Source of the DNA: Aaosphaeria pasadenensis
Lineage: Eukaryota > Ascomycota > Dothideomycetes > Pleosporales
Assembly (NCBI GenBank): GCA_022813625.1
Contig: JAKLMB010000061.1
Coordinates: 1-53,756 of the forward strand
DNA length: 53,756 nucleotides
Direction of reading: 5' to 3'
A program made the position numbers and the translations under genes. Shown in pieces: positions 35,274 to 46,316 of this stretch. Every line of letters starts with the position of its first letter. Within the stretch, counting starts at the first letter, position 1. The notes beneath the pieces were generated by a model, which searched no databases, was not told the DNA's origin, and worked only from the letters and a program-made list of their open reading frames with translations.

Positions 35274-36518
35274 ATGGAAAAACCACAGAAGACAAGAAAG
35301 CCACACAAGAAGTCTCGAAATGGATGTCTGCCATGCAAAGCGCGACATGTCAAAGTAGGATAGACAAATCTTCCGACTGGAGAGGCACAACTGAAATGAA
35401 TGTAGTGCGATGAACGCAAGCCAACGTGTGCTACTTGCGACAAGTACGACTCTATTTGTGAATACCCTCTACCGAAAAAGCGTTTGGTGTCAGAACCACC
35501 AATTTCAACACCTTCCTCGGCGGATGGTTCTGCGGCTAATCACCAAACACCAATGTACGATCAAGCATTGGTATATCCAACAGATTCATCTTCACCAAAC
35601 ATGGCCCATCTTCGACTTCTCCATCATTATACAACCGTCACTGCGCCAACTCTCGCGGCCGATGATGGAGCTGTCCATGTCTATTCGTCCTTGGTCGTCC
35701 ATATTGCCTTGGAATTTCCTTTTCTCATGGAAGCCATCTTTGCTCTAGCCGCTCTGCACCTGGGCAGGTTAGATATGTCGAAACGCGCTGAGTATTTACG
35801 ACAAGCTGAATCGCACCATGACCGAGCTCTCAATCTGTTTCGAAATCTGGTCCAGGACATCGAGGAGTATAATTTCCAGGCGGTCCTTCTATTCGCAGGC
35901 ACGCTGTTCCCCTACTCATGTGCAATACCTATCGATATGCAGCATCGACCAGATTATATGCTCGAAAGTATACTGCAAACTTTTGCATTGATCAGGAGAA
36001 CTCGCCCAATGGTTGCCACATTCTACAGATCGTTTCTCGCATCGGAGATAGGGCGTATCGTACCTCAGGACACACGAGTGGACTGGGACAAAGAGGACCA
36101 GCCAGAACAGACGGAACTTGTAAAGCTTCGCAAATTCTCCGAGATAATCGAACACATTTTTCCATCCGAGATCGTAGAAGCATATGTTGATGCGATCCGG
36201 AAGTTGGAGATAATATTTGCAAGAGTCGCCAAGCTTAATTGTCCTCCATCGGATTCACTTATTAAGCTTTGGGTGCATTTCGTGAGCTCGCGTTTCATGG
36301 AGTTACTTTCAGAACGACAACCGGGTGCGCTGATTATTTTCGCCCATTACGCTGTTCTCTTCCACAGAAGTCACCAGTACTGGTTTCTCCACGGGGTTGC
36401 CGACCAGGTAATGCATATTGCTGACAATCTGGTGCCTAGCGAATGGAAAGGGTGGTTGGACTGGCCTAAGGAACAGATCGGCATGGCGGCATCTCCCAAT
36501 GGACCTGAAAGCATGTAG
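35274..36518 (+). CDS. Zn2Cys6 transcription factor
   Basis: Two exons, 35274-35354 and 35406-36518, give 397 aa. The zinc cluster is complete only after splicing: C18-x2-C21-x6-C28-x6-C35-x2-C38-x6-C45, with the intron between K27 and C28, a common place in these genes. The N-terminus before it is very basic (KTRKPHKKSRNG). After the cluster comes a linker and an alpha-helical regulatory region with LLHHYTTVTAPTL and FPFLMEAIFALAALHL, the layout of the shorter fungal regulators related to Upc2 and sterol-uptake control proteins. It is expected to be nuclear and to bind CGG/CCG half-sites. The target is unknown; the neighbouring RTA1-like membrane protein lies 770 nt downstream on the same strand. 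Confidence 0.9.
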
Positions 36519-37287
36519 ATTGGGATGCAATTATACAGATTGCAAGTTTCGATTCCAAGTTGTAAATGCTCGTATCATTTGCTATCGCTGGATAGGGAAG
36601 AGTGATTATTATTCCTTGCAGCAGGCTACGACCAAGATGGCGATGCTTGCGAACTTTGATGGATCTGAGTTTCTTGTGAGTGTTACCCATGACCAGCAAC
36701 TGAATAGAGTTGAAGGCAAGCTGCTAACCAACTGTTGTTCATCTAGAGACCGAACGTGCAGAATTGCACCAGAGAACCAAGAACATCCGGTGAAGTTCTG
36801 TAGGGACTTGCACTATTGTAAACAGTGCAGTCTCCTTGTGTCAACATATATAGGTTGTTAAAGTAGAGTTCTTCCGGGCCCTGCAGAGACAAGCTCTCGA
36901 TGGGTGGTTGAAAATGGGAGCTTAATAGGGGTTGGCAGACGACAAGGATTTGCACCACGACTTTGATTGGGCGCCGTATTCGCGAAGCGTACTGGGTCCG
37001 ATATACGCGGACCTGTGTGGAGTGGCGATCCTAACTCGGTGACCACCAATCACAGCACCGCATTGCGCAAGATTGGGAGCTCCACTAGTCGAAACGGCGT
37101 ATCTCGAATGTGAGTTACGAGTCGCTACGAACGCGTATTTGTCGTCCAAGTCTATGGTATAAGAGTGTACTTCTCGTCTTTCGACCTCATCATGTTCAAT
37201 TGCATTCCTTACTCGGTATCTGGGAAACATCTTTGAGTATTTCGCTTCAATACCCTTGAAAGACATTCAGTACAATTTTTATTCAGC
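36519..37287. other. Intergenic region, no gene recognised
   Basis: 770 nt between the Zn2Cys6 gene and the RTA1-like gene. ORF 36418-36861 overlaps the end of the regulator in another frame and has no motif. The right part should hold the promoter of the RTA1-like gene. Confidence 0.45.
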
Positions 37288-38210
37288 ATGGCGGCCGAAG
37301 AGCCTATCAAATATGTTCTATGGCCCTATACACCTTCCATCGCTGGCGGTGTTATTGGTTGTATTGTCTTTTGCATTTTGACCGGTATTCACTCGTTTCG
37401 ACTGGTCAAGAACCGGACTTGGTTTTGCATTCCATTTATAGTGGGAGGGCTCGTAAGTATCCGTAGTATACAATGTAACTGCGTAGCTGACGTCAAAAGT
37501 TTGAAACCATTGGCTACGCTGCAAGAGCGGCTGCACACAATGACACGGTCACAAAGACACCGTACATCATTCAATCGGTCCTCATCCTGATTGCGCCCAT
37601 CCTCTTCGCTGCCTCGATATATATGATTCTTGGACGGCTCATCAATCGCACCGATACCGGTTCACTATCAATCATCCGCCCGTCTCGAGTTACCAAGATA
37701 TTCGTCACGGGAGACATTCTGTGCTTCTTCATACAATCTGGTGGCGCTGGTATGCTTGTCCAGGCGAAAGACAAAGATGGCGTCAAGCGAGGCGAGAACA
37801 TCATTCTTGGCGGCTTGATCCTACAGATCTTGATCTTCGGTTTCTTCATCGTAGTCGCTGGTACTTGGCAACGCCGGTTTGACGCATACGAGTCGTCTTC
37901 TGGCCGTAGCGCAGAAATCAACTGGAGGAAGTATATCCGCATGCTATATGCTGCTAGCGCTTGCATCACGATTCGAAATACTTGCCGCGTTGTTGAATAT
38001 GCCATGGGAAAGGTAGATCCACGACTTTCGATTTGGCTTGGCTACTGCTAACAAAGGCCTTAGGAAGCGTACTTACTACAACATGAGTGGCCACTTTATA
38101 TTTACGATTTCCTGATGATGGCTCTTACCCTTGTAGTCTGCATAGTCTGGTATGATCCGAACATCAAGCCGCAGCAGAAAAGGGATGTAGAGATTGCCAT
38201 GGATCGATAG
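37288..38210 (+). CDS. RTA1-like seven-helix membrane protein
   Basis: Exons 37288-37452, 37500-38012 and 38064-38210, all phase 0, give 274 aa. Seven hydrophobic segments are visible. Family signatures: YTPSIAGGVIGCIVF in the first helix, FETIGYAARAAA after the first intron, PYIIQSVLILIAPILFAASIYMILGR, GDILCFFIQSGGAGML, and RNTCRVVEYAMG just before the last intron, followed by WPLYIYDFLMMAL. This is the RTA1/Rsb1 family, plasma-membrane proteins linked to export of sphingoid long-chain bases and resistance to membrane-active drugs. The N-terminus is short and the C-terminal tail polar, as usual. The substrate is inferred from the family. Its neighbour upstream is a Zn2Cys6 regulator; co-regulation is possible but not shown. 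Confidence 0.93.
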
Positions 38211-38721
38211 GGGCCAGAATCTGGTACGCAAGAGATGAAGGCAGCTTGCAGCCTCAAACAAAGTTCTATAATCGATGTTAGAACTAAAGCAGAAAATATT
38301 TCAAGAAGTACGATCAATTACAAGGTGGTACTGTAGAATAAGGATTCAGTGAAGGGAGTTCATCGCAAAGAATGGTTGATAGTAACCCCTCGCAGCATTG
38401 GCTGGAGGGGGAATTGGAGATTTGCTCAGATTCCATAATAGTTGTCGATGCATGGCGATTGTAAAGCTTTGGCTCGAGCTGACACTAAATTTAATTTATC
38501 TTAATGCTGATCAAATCAGCATCGTCGAAGAGTAGAAGTTCCTCTTATTTAAATCATCATCGCTCTATGGTATAATTTTGGAACAAGCAGCAAGAAATGA
38601 TTGTATCAGGTACTCAGGAACAGTTCATCATAAGTGACGGACTTTCCTTCCGGGAAAAGATTGAGAGAGCAATCTTGATTTCTTCTCGGCGATGCTGTCG
38701 CAAGATGCGAAGTAGAAAGAT
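38211..38721. other. Convergent 3' intergenic region with a short hairpin
   Basis: 510 nt between the 3' ends of the RTA1-like gene (plus) and the NCS1 permease gene (minus). It holds the inverted repeat at 38504-38522, listed separately, and an AT-rich stretch that could serve polyadenylation in both directions. Confidence 0.5.
38504..38522. repeat. Perfect 8 bp inverted repeat between convergent genes
   Basis: ATGCTGAT and ATCAGCAT flank a 3 nt CAA loop. The position between two converging genes suggests a 3'-end structure, but fungal termination does not need hairpins, so a role is uncertain. Confidence 0.45.
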
Positions 38722-40290
38722 TCACCGACCCCACCTCTTCCTTTCCAAATATCTCAAAGGGACAAAACTGACTGTGCACACACCTAGTGCCAAAATCCAA
38801 CTAACATCCGTCCCGGTAGATGAACCACCGATGCCATTCGCAATAGGACCAACCCACCATACTTGGCTCATACACAAAATGGATACAATTGTTCCAATGA
38901 TGAAGCTGATCGAAGCTGCATACCCGAATGGAAGCCTCGCTTTATCGTTCCAGGCGTCGACATCGTATTTGAACCCTCCTCGCCAAATCCAATCTTCGAG
39001 CAGAATTATTATCGTGAATGGAGTAAGCCAGTATGCACACATGTTGAGGAAATTTGCCATGACTTCCTCTAAGTCATCCCTACCTGCTATCGCAGCAGCT
39101 AAAAAGACTGCGCCTCCTAGCAGGGACCAGAAAAAGCGTGGAACTTTGAGTGTCTTTGTTGAGACCATCTGTGCGCTAAGACCCAGAGAGTATATGTTGA
39201 AAATGATCACAGCAACTGTCGAGAAAGAGAGGATTAGTTCGACGAACTTCCCAAATCCCCGAATTGCACTTCCATGCCCGTCAAAGATCGCCCCAATCAG
39301 CCCACCGATCCCCGCTCGGTCATATGCGTTGGTGAAAATCGGATCTGCGTTGAAGACCAATGTACCGACGGCAACTCCCACTAGCTCGACCAGGACCTGG
39401 CTGATGAAAAGCCCGAAGAATGTATACGCAACCGCTCCCCATTCACTTGTCGATTCCTTGATGAAAACACCGTAGTCAGCCGCTACAGGAGTCCATGCAA
39501 CTTCAAATCCAATAATGGCCGTGCCAAAGGAGAGTACTGCCGACGCCTCTGCTTTTCCGGAGCCCATAGGAACGTTGATGAAATGTGGCGCACCAAAGCC
39601 AGCAACGATTGCAAAACAAACGAGCATGACCAACCAAGAGTATCGTTCATACATGTGGACGTATTTGTATCCAAGCAGGGCCACGGCGATGGCTACAAGA
39701 CTGATTAATAGTACAGCGACTGTTAAAGGCAAATCCCCTCCTCCTACGTCGTAAAGAATTGAAGCACCGCTAATTGCATTTACTAAAAAAGGTAGTGAGC
39801 ATCGTTTAATTCCCCTGGGATTCGCCTACCTACCCATTCCCCATCCTATCTGATTTAGGATATTCAACAACGCGAGTACCTTGGCGGGATACCATCCGAA
39901 AGAATACCTTGGGATGATCATGGTGCGAAAACCGAGTTTCGGACCAAACCGCGATACAAGAGCTGGAAGAATGGCTCCGAATCCGTTGAAGAAGATTACG
40001 CAAAGGAAAGAGTCCCACCATCCTAAGCCATACGAAGCGGGCCCAAGATACCCCAGAGCCATTGTAGCCGTACAACAATTGGCACTGAAAAACACCGTAA
40101 ATAGATCCCACGGTTTCTGGTCTGTTCGCATGTGCTCCGGGATACGTTCAACGCCTGTCTCTTCCGCACCTAAGAAGCGAATCCATCGATGCATACGCGA
40201 AGTAGATGCATTCACTTTTAAATCAATTTCGCCAGTATTGGCCTCGGCAAGACTTTTGGGAATGTCTTGTTCTTTTTGTAGTGGATCCAT
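38722..40290 (-). CDS. NCS1-family purine/cytosine permease
   Basis: Two exons, 40290-39834 and 39782-38722, joined within a Val codon, give 505 aa. The N-terminal 80 residues are hydrophilic; TGVERIPEHMR precedes the first helix, and FFSANCCTATMALGYLGP matches the first-helix substrate segment of Fcy2-like permeases. PKLGFRTMIIPRYSFGWYPAK follows the second helix, as in the family. About twelve helices are seen in all, with a family-like DDLEEVMANFLNMCAYW in the C-terminal third. These proton symporters import cytosine, adenine, guanine or related bases across the plasma membrane. The intron of 51 nt (GTAGGT to TTTTTTAG) restores the frame. It is tandem with the MFS gene on the same strand. 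Exact base specificity cannot be read from the sequence. Confidence 0.92.
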
Positions 40291-40977
40291 TGCGACGTAA
40301 CCGAATCACTTGAATCGGTCATCGGAGAACGGTCGCAGAAAGTTTGACGATATAGAACAGGCCGGAAAGAAAAATACGGTGTATGAAAGTGGTGCAAAGT
40401 TGAATGGAATTTGCAGAGTGATAAAGACTCTGAGGAATCACGAGAATTGGTTGTGTCGTGCCGATAACGCTGGTCAACAAGCTGAGATTGGCTAGTGATA
40501 GAGCAACACAGATACATACACGATTGACTAAGTACGTATGTGGGTAGATAAGATTACTGCTCGTATATATCACTTTAGTTTGGCAAATAATCACTCTTCT
40601 CCGATTTGCGGTACAAAATGGATGCTTGGGCCACAATGAGGGACGAGTAGCGCTGAAGCTTCGGCTTTCCCTGTTGGGTTTCCGACTGTCACGGATTCCT
40701 CACTGATTCCAATCTGACACCTCGCTCCTACATAACAATTGTAGTGATTCCTGTCGCTTTGAACATTTAATGACACCAACTCAACAGTGTAAGGAAATGT
40801 TTTTAGATGCAATCACTATAACTAGTCATAACACATGAGCCTCTGTAATCGTTAGATACCTAAGTATAATCTATGTTCTTACTTGCTTGTCTCTGCCATG
40901 GCTCTGCAAAAGGCTTTCTTCAATCTGTTTATAGTCTTGCATTGTGTCAAAGACACTAAACCTATTCCAAGATAATA
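40291..40977. other. Intergenic region, no gene recognised
   Basis: 690 nt between the MFS gene 3' end and the permease start, both minus. It should hold the permease promoter. Short ORFs here lack motifs. Confidence 0.45.
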
Positions 40978-42660
40978 TCACCCCTGATTATCCAAAGTCA
41001 TGTTGTAGACTTCCCTGGCATATTTGCTTCTCTTTGCTAATCTGTCGCCATATCTGATGAACGCAAATGGAATTATCCCCATAATGAGTGTGAATAACCC
41101 AAGGAGTGAAGGAGCCCAGTGAATACCGAGTTTGGCATACATGGGGCCAGCGGCTAAGGGAAGCAGGACAGCTCCCGCAGACCTTGTCATACTGGAAGCA
41201 GCCTGTGCAGATGCCGAATATTGGCGAAAAACATCGGTTATGTAGTTCCCCATTCCCATGAATAAGAGTTGATAACCAAAGGTGAAGAAGAAGCCTCCAA
41301 TCGCGGGCACGATTGGGGAGACGCTATGCCAGGACGTCCAGCCAAGCCAGACAAGAGATATGACCATACTTTCGCTGTCAGGCCTATGGAGACTTTAAGA
41401 ATTGGTTGAAGGCACTTACGAAGGGGAAGCAATACATGCCATGGGTAAACGACGATAGATCTCTCGCTGCGCCCATCTTTTTCCGGCGGCCGCAGCATGG
41501 TCATAGTGCCATGTGAAGAGATAAAAAACGCCCAAGGAAACGAGTGCTCCAAGTATCACTATGTACCTATTAGCAGTACACCATTTTTATAATTTGCTGG
41601 ATGGCGTACTCGGCACGTATGCAACTCCAGATAGCCCGGGGGAGAGGCCGTAGAACTCTGTTATCATGGTCAGCATTCGATGAACGAGATGTGTAGACTT
41701 GAAAATCTGGAAAGAATTGTTTACCTTGGAACAAAATCGGATAGGCTTGGAACATTAAGTACGTAATGGCATAAGCTAGTGCTAAATAAACGCTCGTAAG
41801 AAGGAGGATCGGTTCCGTCATCATAAGTGTAAAGGGTCGCAGGAAGATCTTGTGTACATCAAACACATGAGGGGTTTCCACTGCAAATTCACTCGAAGGA
41901 CCGTTTCTCGCCACTCGCCTTCGGATGTGTTTATTACAAAGTACCGGAGCGAAGGTTTCCGGCAATAACAGCACTATCGGTAGGCCTGGGGCGGCGATCA
42001 TGGGCGCAATCCAGAAAGGCCATCTCCATGAAATCTGAGACGAGAACCCCGAGATCAAGGGTCCTATCAAAGGACCAGTTGTGGTAATGGTCATATAAAT
42101 GGCAAGCGCAAAGCCCCGCTGGGATGGATCGTCCAGAATGTCAGCGTAAAGACCACTTATCACAGTGGTAGCCGCCGCAGCATTGATCCCACAGAGGAGG
42201 CGGAATACGAGAAGGACTTCATAAACTGGAGCCACCGAGCATGCCAGCATGAAGACAAGGTAGCCTAGGAAGGTCCCAATAAGCACAACTCGTCGACCAA
42301 TACACTCACTGAGCGGACCGAACACGACCGGCCCCACAACGTAGCCAACCATGTACAGTGAGTTTAATAGTGTAAGTTTGAGCTTCTCAGTCACTCCAAA
42401 GTGCGATGATATTGCATCAAGAGCACCGGCTGGCATCGACGAACCCAGGTTTCCGTTGAAGGTGCATGTAAAACCTGCAACCACGACTAAGAGCTTGGTG
42501 GCCTAATCGCTGTCAATGATATGTTGATGGAAGTAATTAGCATACTGACCCACGAAAATTTGGTAGGATCTACGTGGCTTTCAAATGGCAAAATTGCGTC
42601 CTGGCCTGACTTTGCTGCAACTTTTGGCAGAATGCAATTGAGTGACAGTTGGTTTACCAT
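40978..42660 (-). CDS. MFS drug:H+ antiporter-like transporter (DHA1 type)
   Basis: Five exons: 42660-42550, 42502-41725, 41657-41610, 41558-41420 and 41383-40978, with consistent phases, giving about 493 aa. After a short polar N-terminus come twelve helices. The loop 2-3 motif is GPLSECIGRR (motif A), and TTTGPLIGPLISG in helix 5 fits motif C of drug:H+ antiporters; ISWRWPFWI precedes helix 6, as in the family. GNYITDVFRQYSASAQAASS is typical of helix 11 in fungal DHA1 proteins. Fungal members export drugs, polyamines or secondary metabolites at the plasma membrane; the cargo here is unknown. The start was chosen so that the first exon (ending DPTKFSW) joins ATKLLVVVAGFTCTFNG. The small 48 nt third exon is less sure than the others. 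It is divergent from a Zn2Cys6 gene. Confidence 0.87.
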
Positions 42661-42851
42661 CTTACCGATGCTAGCAACGACTCTTGAAAACAAAAATGGA
42701 ATTAGTTCAAATGATAATCTACTCAAAAACGAGAAACTCTGGCGTCTTGAAGCTTTTATATTGTTGTGCGTAACCCCACAGTTTTTGTCCTTCTTGGTCA
42801 ATTACTCGAAGGCCGCGATGCGATTGGCTCTAAGTTCCGCCCAGTTGTTAG

Positions 42852-42877
42852 CGGAAATCAATTTTCCGAAACTTCCG
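42852..42877. promoter_or_regulatory. Symmetric zinc-cluster sites in the divergent promoter
   Basis: Within the 358 bp shared by the MFS transporter (minus) and the Zn2Cys6 regulator (plus), CGG (42852-42854) and CCG (42866-42868) are exactly 11 nt apart, and the symmetry extends to CGGAAA...TTTCCG. A further CCG follows at 42875-42877, and TTCCGAAA-type half-sites repeat. More CCG triplets lie at 42837, 42904 and 42930. This is the Gal4-type arrangement bound by Zn2Cys6 dimers. It suggests the regulator controls itself and the transporter; this is inference. Confidence 0.5.
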
Positions 42878-43018
42878 AAAATCCTCTCGTCCATCAATCA
42901 AGACCGACATAATTACTGGACACAGACTTCCGTAACCCCTGATGTATATAGATTTTCTGACTGGGGAAAGTCAATAGACGTACAAGAGGAGCATTGATTG
43001 TCTTTTCACGAATTGCAC

Positions 43019-45139
43019 ATGGACCAATCTCGGAAACAAGCGTCTGGAAGTGCACTCGCACCAGGGTTGGGTCAAGCAGAGAAGCCAAGGAAAAGTACGT
43101 ATATCTCGACAATACTTTCCATTCTGCTATGTCTGCAAGAGAAACTGAAGAGAAATATCAATACAGATGGCCGGGCATGCACAAATTGCAGAGACCGAAA
43201 AATCCGCTGTGATTTACTCGAAAAAGGTTCCCCATGTAGCAATTGTCGAACGCGTAGTCGACTCAGCTGTCGCCTTTATGAAAAGAACAGAGAACCAGGG
43301 ATCCGCAAGTTGTCGCAACAGCGACGTCCAATTGCTCTTCAGCCAAAGAAGCCCCGCACAACCGCCACACAACCACCGGATGTTACGGTTGTCAATTTTG
43401 CAAACTTGGATACGACACGCGAAGATCAGGAATTTTCATCTACAATCTCAACAGAGACTCCGGAACTGGGAACGCGATCAGAAGAAAATGGGCAACTGGC
43501 ACGTGGAAACATTGCAGACTTCCTTGACCAAGAAGAATTACGGACAGGGGAGATCGACCATATTGGTAGAAACCTGTTCATTGGTACCGAAGTATCCAAC
43601 TTCAATTATCTCGTTCGGCAGGGATCTAGTAACGCACGATACGATCACTGTTTTCATTTCACAAACCGGCAGTTTCACCCAAAGTACACGTCATTTGACT
43701 CGGATGCATTGCCAGAAGAGGCCTTGAAGCTCCCCAGCAAAGCACTTGCCGATAGACTTTTATATGCATACTTCGTACACGTCAATCGTGGCTGGCCGAT
43801 CGTTGACGAGGAACTTTCAATGGCCAGGTACCGAAACCATGATCCCCAAAACCCGCTCGCGTTGTCGCTTCTCAATGCAATGATGCTTGTTGGTGCACAT
43901 GTTCTGTCTGCGAACGACGAGGAGATGAAGGGCCTAAAGTCTGTTTTCTACCGGCGGGCAAAGCTTCTCATTGATCATCGCATAGATCAAGATCGCACTG
44001 CATACATCCAAACAGCCATTCTGATGACCTGGCACTCGGACGGCTTGGAGGATCTCATGGCAAACGCATGGTATTGGGTCGGCACAGCATGCCGTGTAGC
44101 CTATGGTCTTGGTATTCATCGTGACTGCACTCCATCAATACTATATGACGTTCACAAAAGAACATGGATCAGGCTATGGTGGATCTTATTCCAGTTTGAC
44201 ACCATCTTGTCCACAGCATTGGGTCGCCCTCAAGCGATTAATATCGAAGAATCAGACGTGCCTGAACTTGAAACGACTCACTTCGAAGGTATTCCGAAAG
44301 CAGAAGTTAATTTCGTCATTCACCATACCCGTTTATGCAAGATCATTTCGAATGTAACAAAGCAGAGGTGGGCTCTGAGGGCTTCATTTGAGGCTCAGGC
44401 AGATGCGACGCGAGCAGCAGATGAGAAGCTTGCGCATTTCCTCACACATCTTCCGCTCGACCTACGCCCATCTTCACCTGCTCGGAGTGTTTGGCAGGCA
44501 ACGTTGAGCTTCACGTACAATAACTTTGCTTTGCTTCTCCATCGACCACCACCCAAGATCGGTCTCCATGGCCCAACAACCAGATCTATTAGCAGTGCCG
44601 CTATATGCAGCGACGCGGCACTTTCTATTACATCCCGCATGGAGGAAGTCAAGTCTCTGGATTCTACCTCACACGTTTGGGGCATGAGTATTTACGCCTT
44701 GTTTACTGCCATTGTTTATGCCAGCACCTCACTCGGTACAGAGAATTCACTCATAACAGCAAAGTCCGTTTCAATGTTCGAATCGCTGTTTACATCCCTT
44801 CATGATTTGTCGTATTATTGGCAACTTGCATTAAGTCTCCGATCACTTTATGAACAACGACTGCGGAAGATCAAAAGGCAAAAGCAGCAGCTGAATACTA
44901 GGGCGGTCGCACACGGTTCTGAAAGCATCCACCCTGGGGATCCTGTGTCATTGGACACAAGAGCAGTCGATGGAGCAGATCAGGGACAAGAGGTCGCCAA
45001 CGCACGGAATACTCATCCATTATGTGAAAGCTACTTTGGAGATTTTGGAGAAGAAACTGACTTTCTATTGAACGACATCTTGTTAGAAAACTTAATGTTC
45101 CACGATGACTCGAGTATTGGAACCCTAATAGATCTATAA
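43019..45139 (+). CDS. Zn2Cys6 transcription factor with fungal-specific regulatory domain
   Basis: The protein is 691 aa if a 45 nt intron (43095-43139, GTACGT to GCAAG) is removed, or 706 aa if it is kept, since the intron is in frame and has no stop. Spliced, the zinc cluster is C39-x2-C42-x6-C49-x8-C58-x2-C61-x7-C69 in ACTNCRDRKIRC and CSNCRTRSRLSC, preceded by a basic stretch. From about residue 220 to 560 runs the fungal-specific transcription factor domain: LLYAYFVHVNRGWPIVDE, an AYIQTAILMTWHSDG helix, WYWVGTACRVAYGLGIHRD and RLWWILFQFDTILSTALGRP, all standard landmarks. The C-terminus has an acidic, Leu-rich tail (EETDFLLNDILLENL) that may be an activation domain. It is nuclear, and divergent from an MFS transporter with zinc-cluster sites between them. 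Confidence 0.93.
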   Translation: MDQSRKQASGSALAPGLGQAEKPRKSTYISTILSILLCLQEKLKRNINTDGRACTNCRDRKIRCDLLEKGSPCSNCRTRSRLSCRLYEKNREPGIRKLSQQRRPIALQPKKPRTTATQPPDVTVVNFANLDTTREDQEFSSTISTETPELGTRSEENGQLARGNIADFLDQEELRTGEIDHIGRNLFIGTEVSNFNYLVRQGSSNARYDHCFHFTNRQFHPKYTSFDSDALPEEALKLPSKALADRLLYAYFVHVNRGWPIVDEELSMARYRNHDPQNPLALSLLNAMMLVGAHVLSANDEEMKGLKSVFYRRAKLLIDHRIDQDRTAYIQTAILMTWHSDGLEDLMANAWYWVGTACRVAYGLGIHRDCTPSILYDVHKRTWIRLWWILFQFDTILSTALGRPQAINIEESDVPELETTHFEGIPKAEVNFVIHHTRLCKIISNVTKQRWALRASFEAQADATRAADEKLAHFLTHLPLDLRPSSPARSVWQATLSFTYNNFALLLHRPPPKIGLHGPTTRSISSAAICSDAALSITSRMEEVKSLDSTSHVWGMSIYALFTAIVYASTSLGTENSLITAKSVSMFESLFTSLHDLSYYWQLALSLRSLYEQRLRKIKRQKQQLNTRAVAHGSESIHPGDPVSLDTRAVDGADQGQEVANARNTHPLCESYFGDFGEETDFLLNDILLENLMFHDDSSIGTLIDL

Positions 45140-46316
45140 TGGAGTACATGTATCTAGCGTACGTAAGTAGAAGGTAATATAACCGATAGCAAAAACGTTC
45201 CATCGAGCCCTATGCAACTCATCAAAGGCTCTTTCGTCTAAAATTAGTGATGGTAGATATAACAACGATCCCCGGCATACGGGACATTCTTCTAGCAAAA
45301 GTCTCTATCAAAATAGTATCTGACCAGTCTTGGCGGTTTTAAGCAAACTGGCCTGTTGCACGCATTAATATCTTTTCAAGTCAATAATGCAGAAGATTCT
45401 TATCTCAGCCATTCATGCCGAGTAGCATGAAGCTGCAAAAGTGATTCGTCAGTTGCAGGTACATTTTGGCAGGGATTCAGAATCACTAACGAGCAACTAC
45501 AGCGAGCACTGAGATTCAGTAAATCTGGATGCTGCTCCTCGACTAGGGTAATTGAGATATTGCACGGCGACTGCCCGATAGTAATAGAAGTATCGGGACA
45601 ACCCGCGGCTGGGACTCAATTGCCCTTTGGGATGAACCTGTATGAGGAACTATCGGCATGCGGGATAGGAAACCGGAACAGAACCCAACTAACACTCCTG
45701 GACCGCTATCGGGGTACGACGGCGCTGAGGCATTGGCCTTTTCGAGGCTGGCCTCTTGCTAGGCCTGACAAAGAATAGATGATGTGCAGCTAAAGCTCGA
45801 GTCTGGGTGAACTCTACCGGATAACCCCCTGTACCGATGTCGCAAACCATTCTGAATTATAGTGGTAAGCAACATTGCGCTGCACAATAGGTTCCGATGA
45901 GAAATAACCTACATGCTGTCACTGCAAGTTTCCTCGTGAAGGGGCAAGAATTCACCGTTAAACTATTTTCGGTCACCCTCGATAGTAGTCTCAAAGCCAT
46001 GCAGTCATTGCAGAGGCAGGTTACATACCCGTTATTATTGCATTCGAAACTGTTGTATTGAACCAATTTCGGCCTTACGTCTTGCTGAAAGAATAAAAAG
46101 AGTGGTAAAATCAGCTACAGGGACATGTAAACTCTCTCGTGGAAGGTACAGATAAATCAATCACGATGAACATCCCTTCCCTGCCCAATATGCTCGATTT
46201 TTCTTTCACATTTCAAGCCAGTGCGAAAAGGATCAAAGACTGGTATGGAATGAACATCTGAACAGTTCCAGCATACCAGGGCTTCTTATAATGACTTGAA
46301 CGCCAAGATAATGCGC
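45140..46316. other. Convergent 3' intergenic region
   Basis: 1.2 kb between the 3' ends of the Zn2Cys6 gene (plus) and the GH54 gene (minus). The 72 aa ORF at 45560-45778 has no motif. No repeat or RNA gene is seen. Confidence 0.45.

Noticed and set aside
38597..39475. Plus-strand ORF of 292 codons
   Set aside because: It is antisense to the second exon of the NCS1 permease, which has clear family conservation; the antisense translation has no motif.
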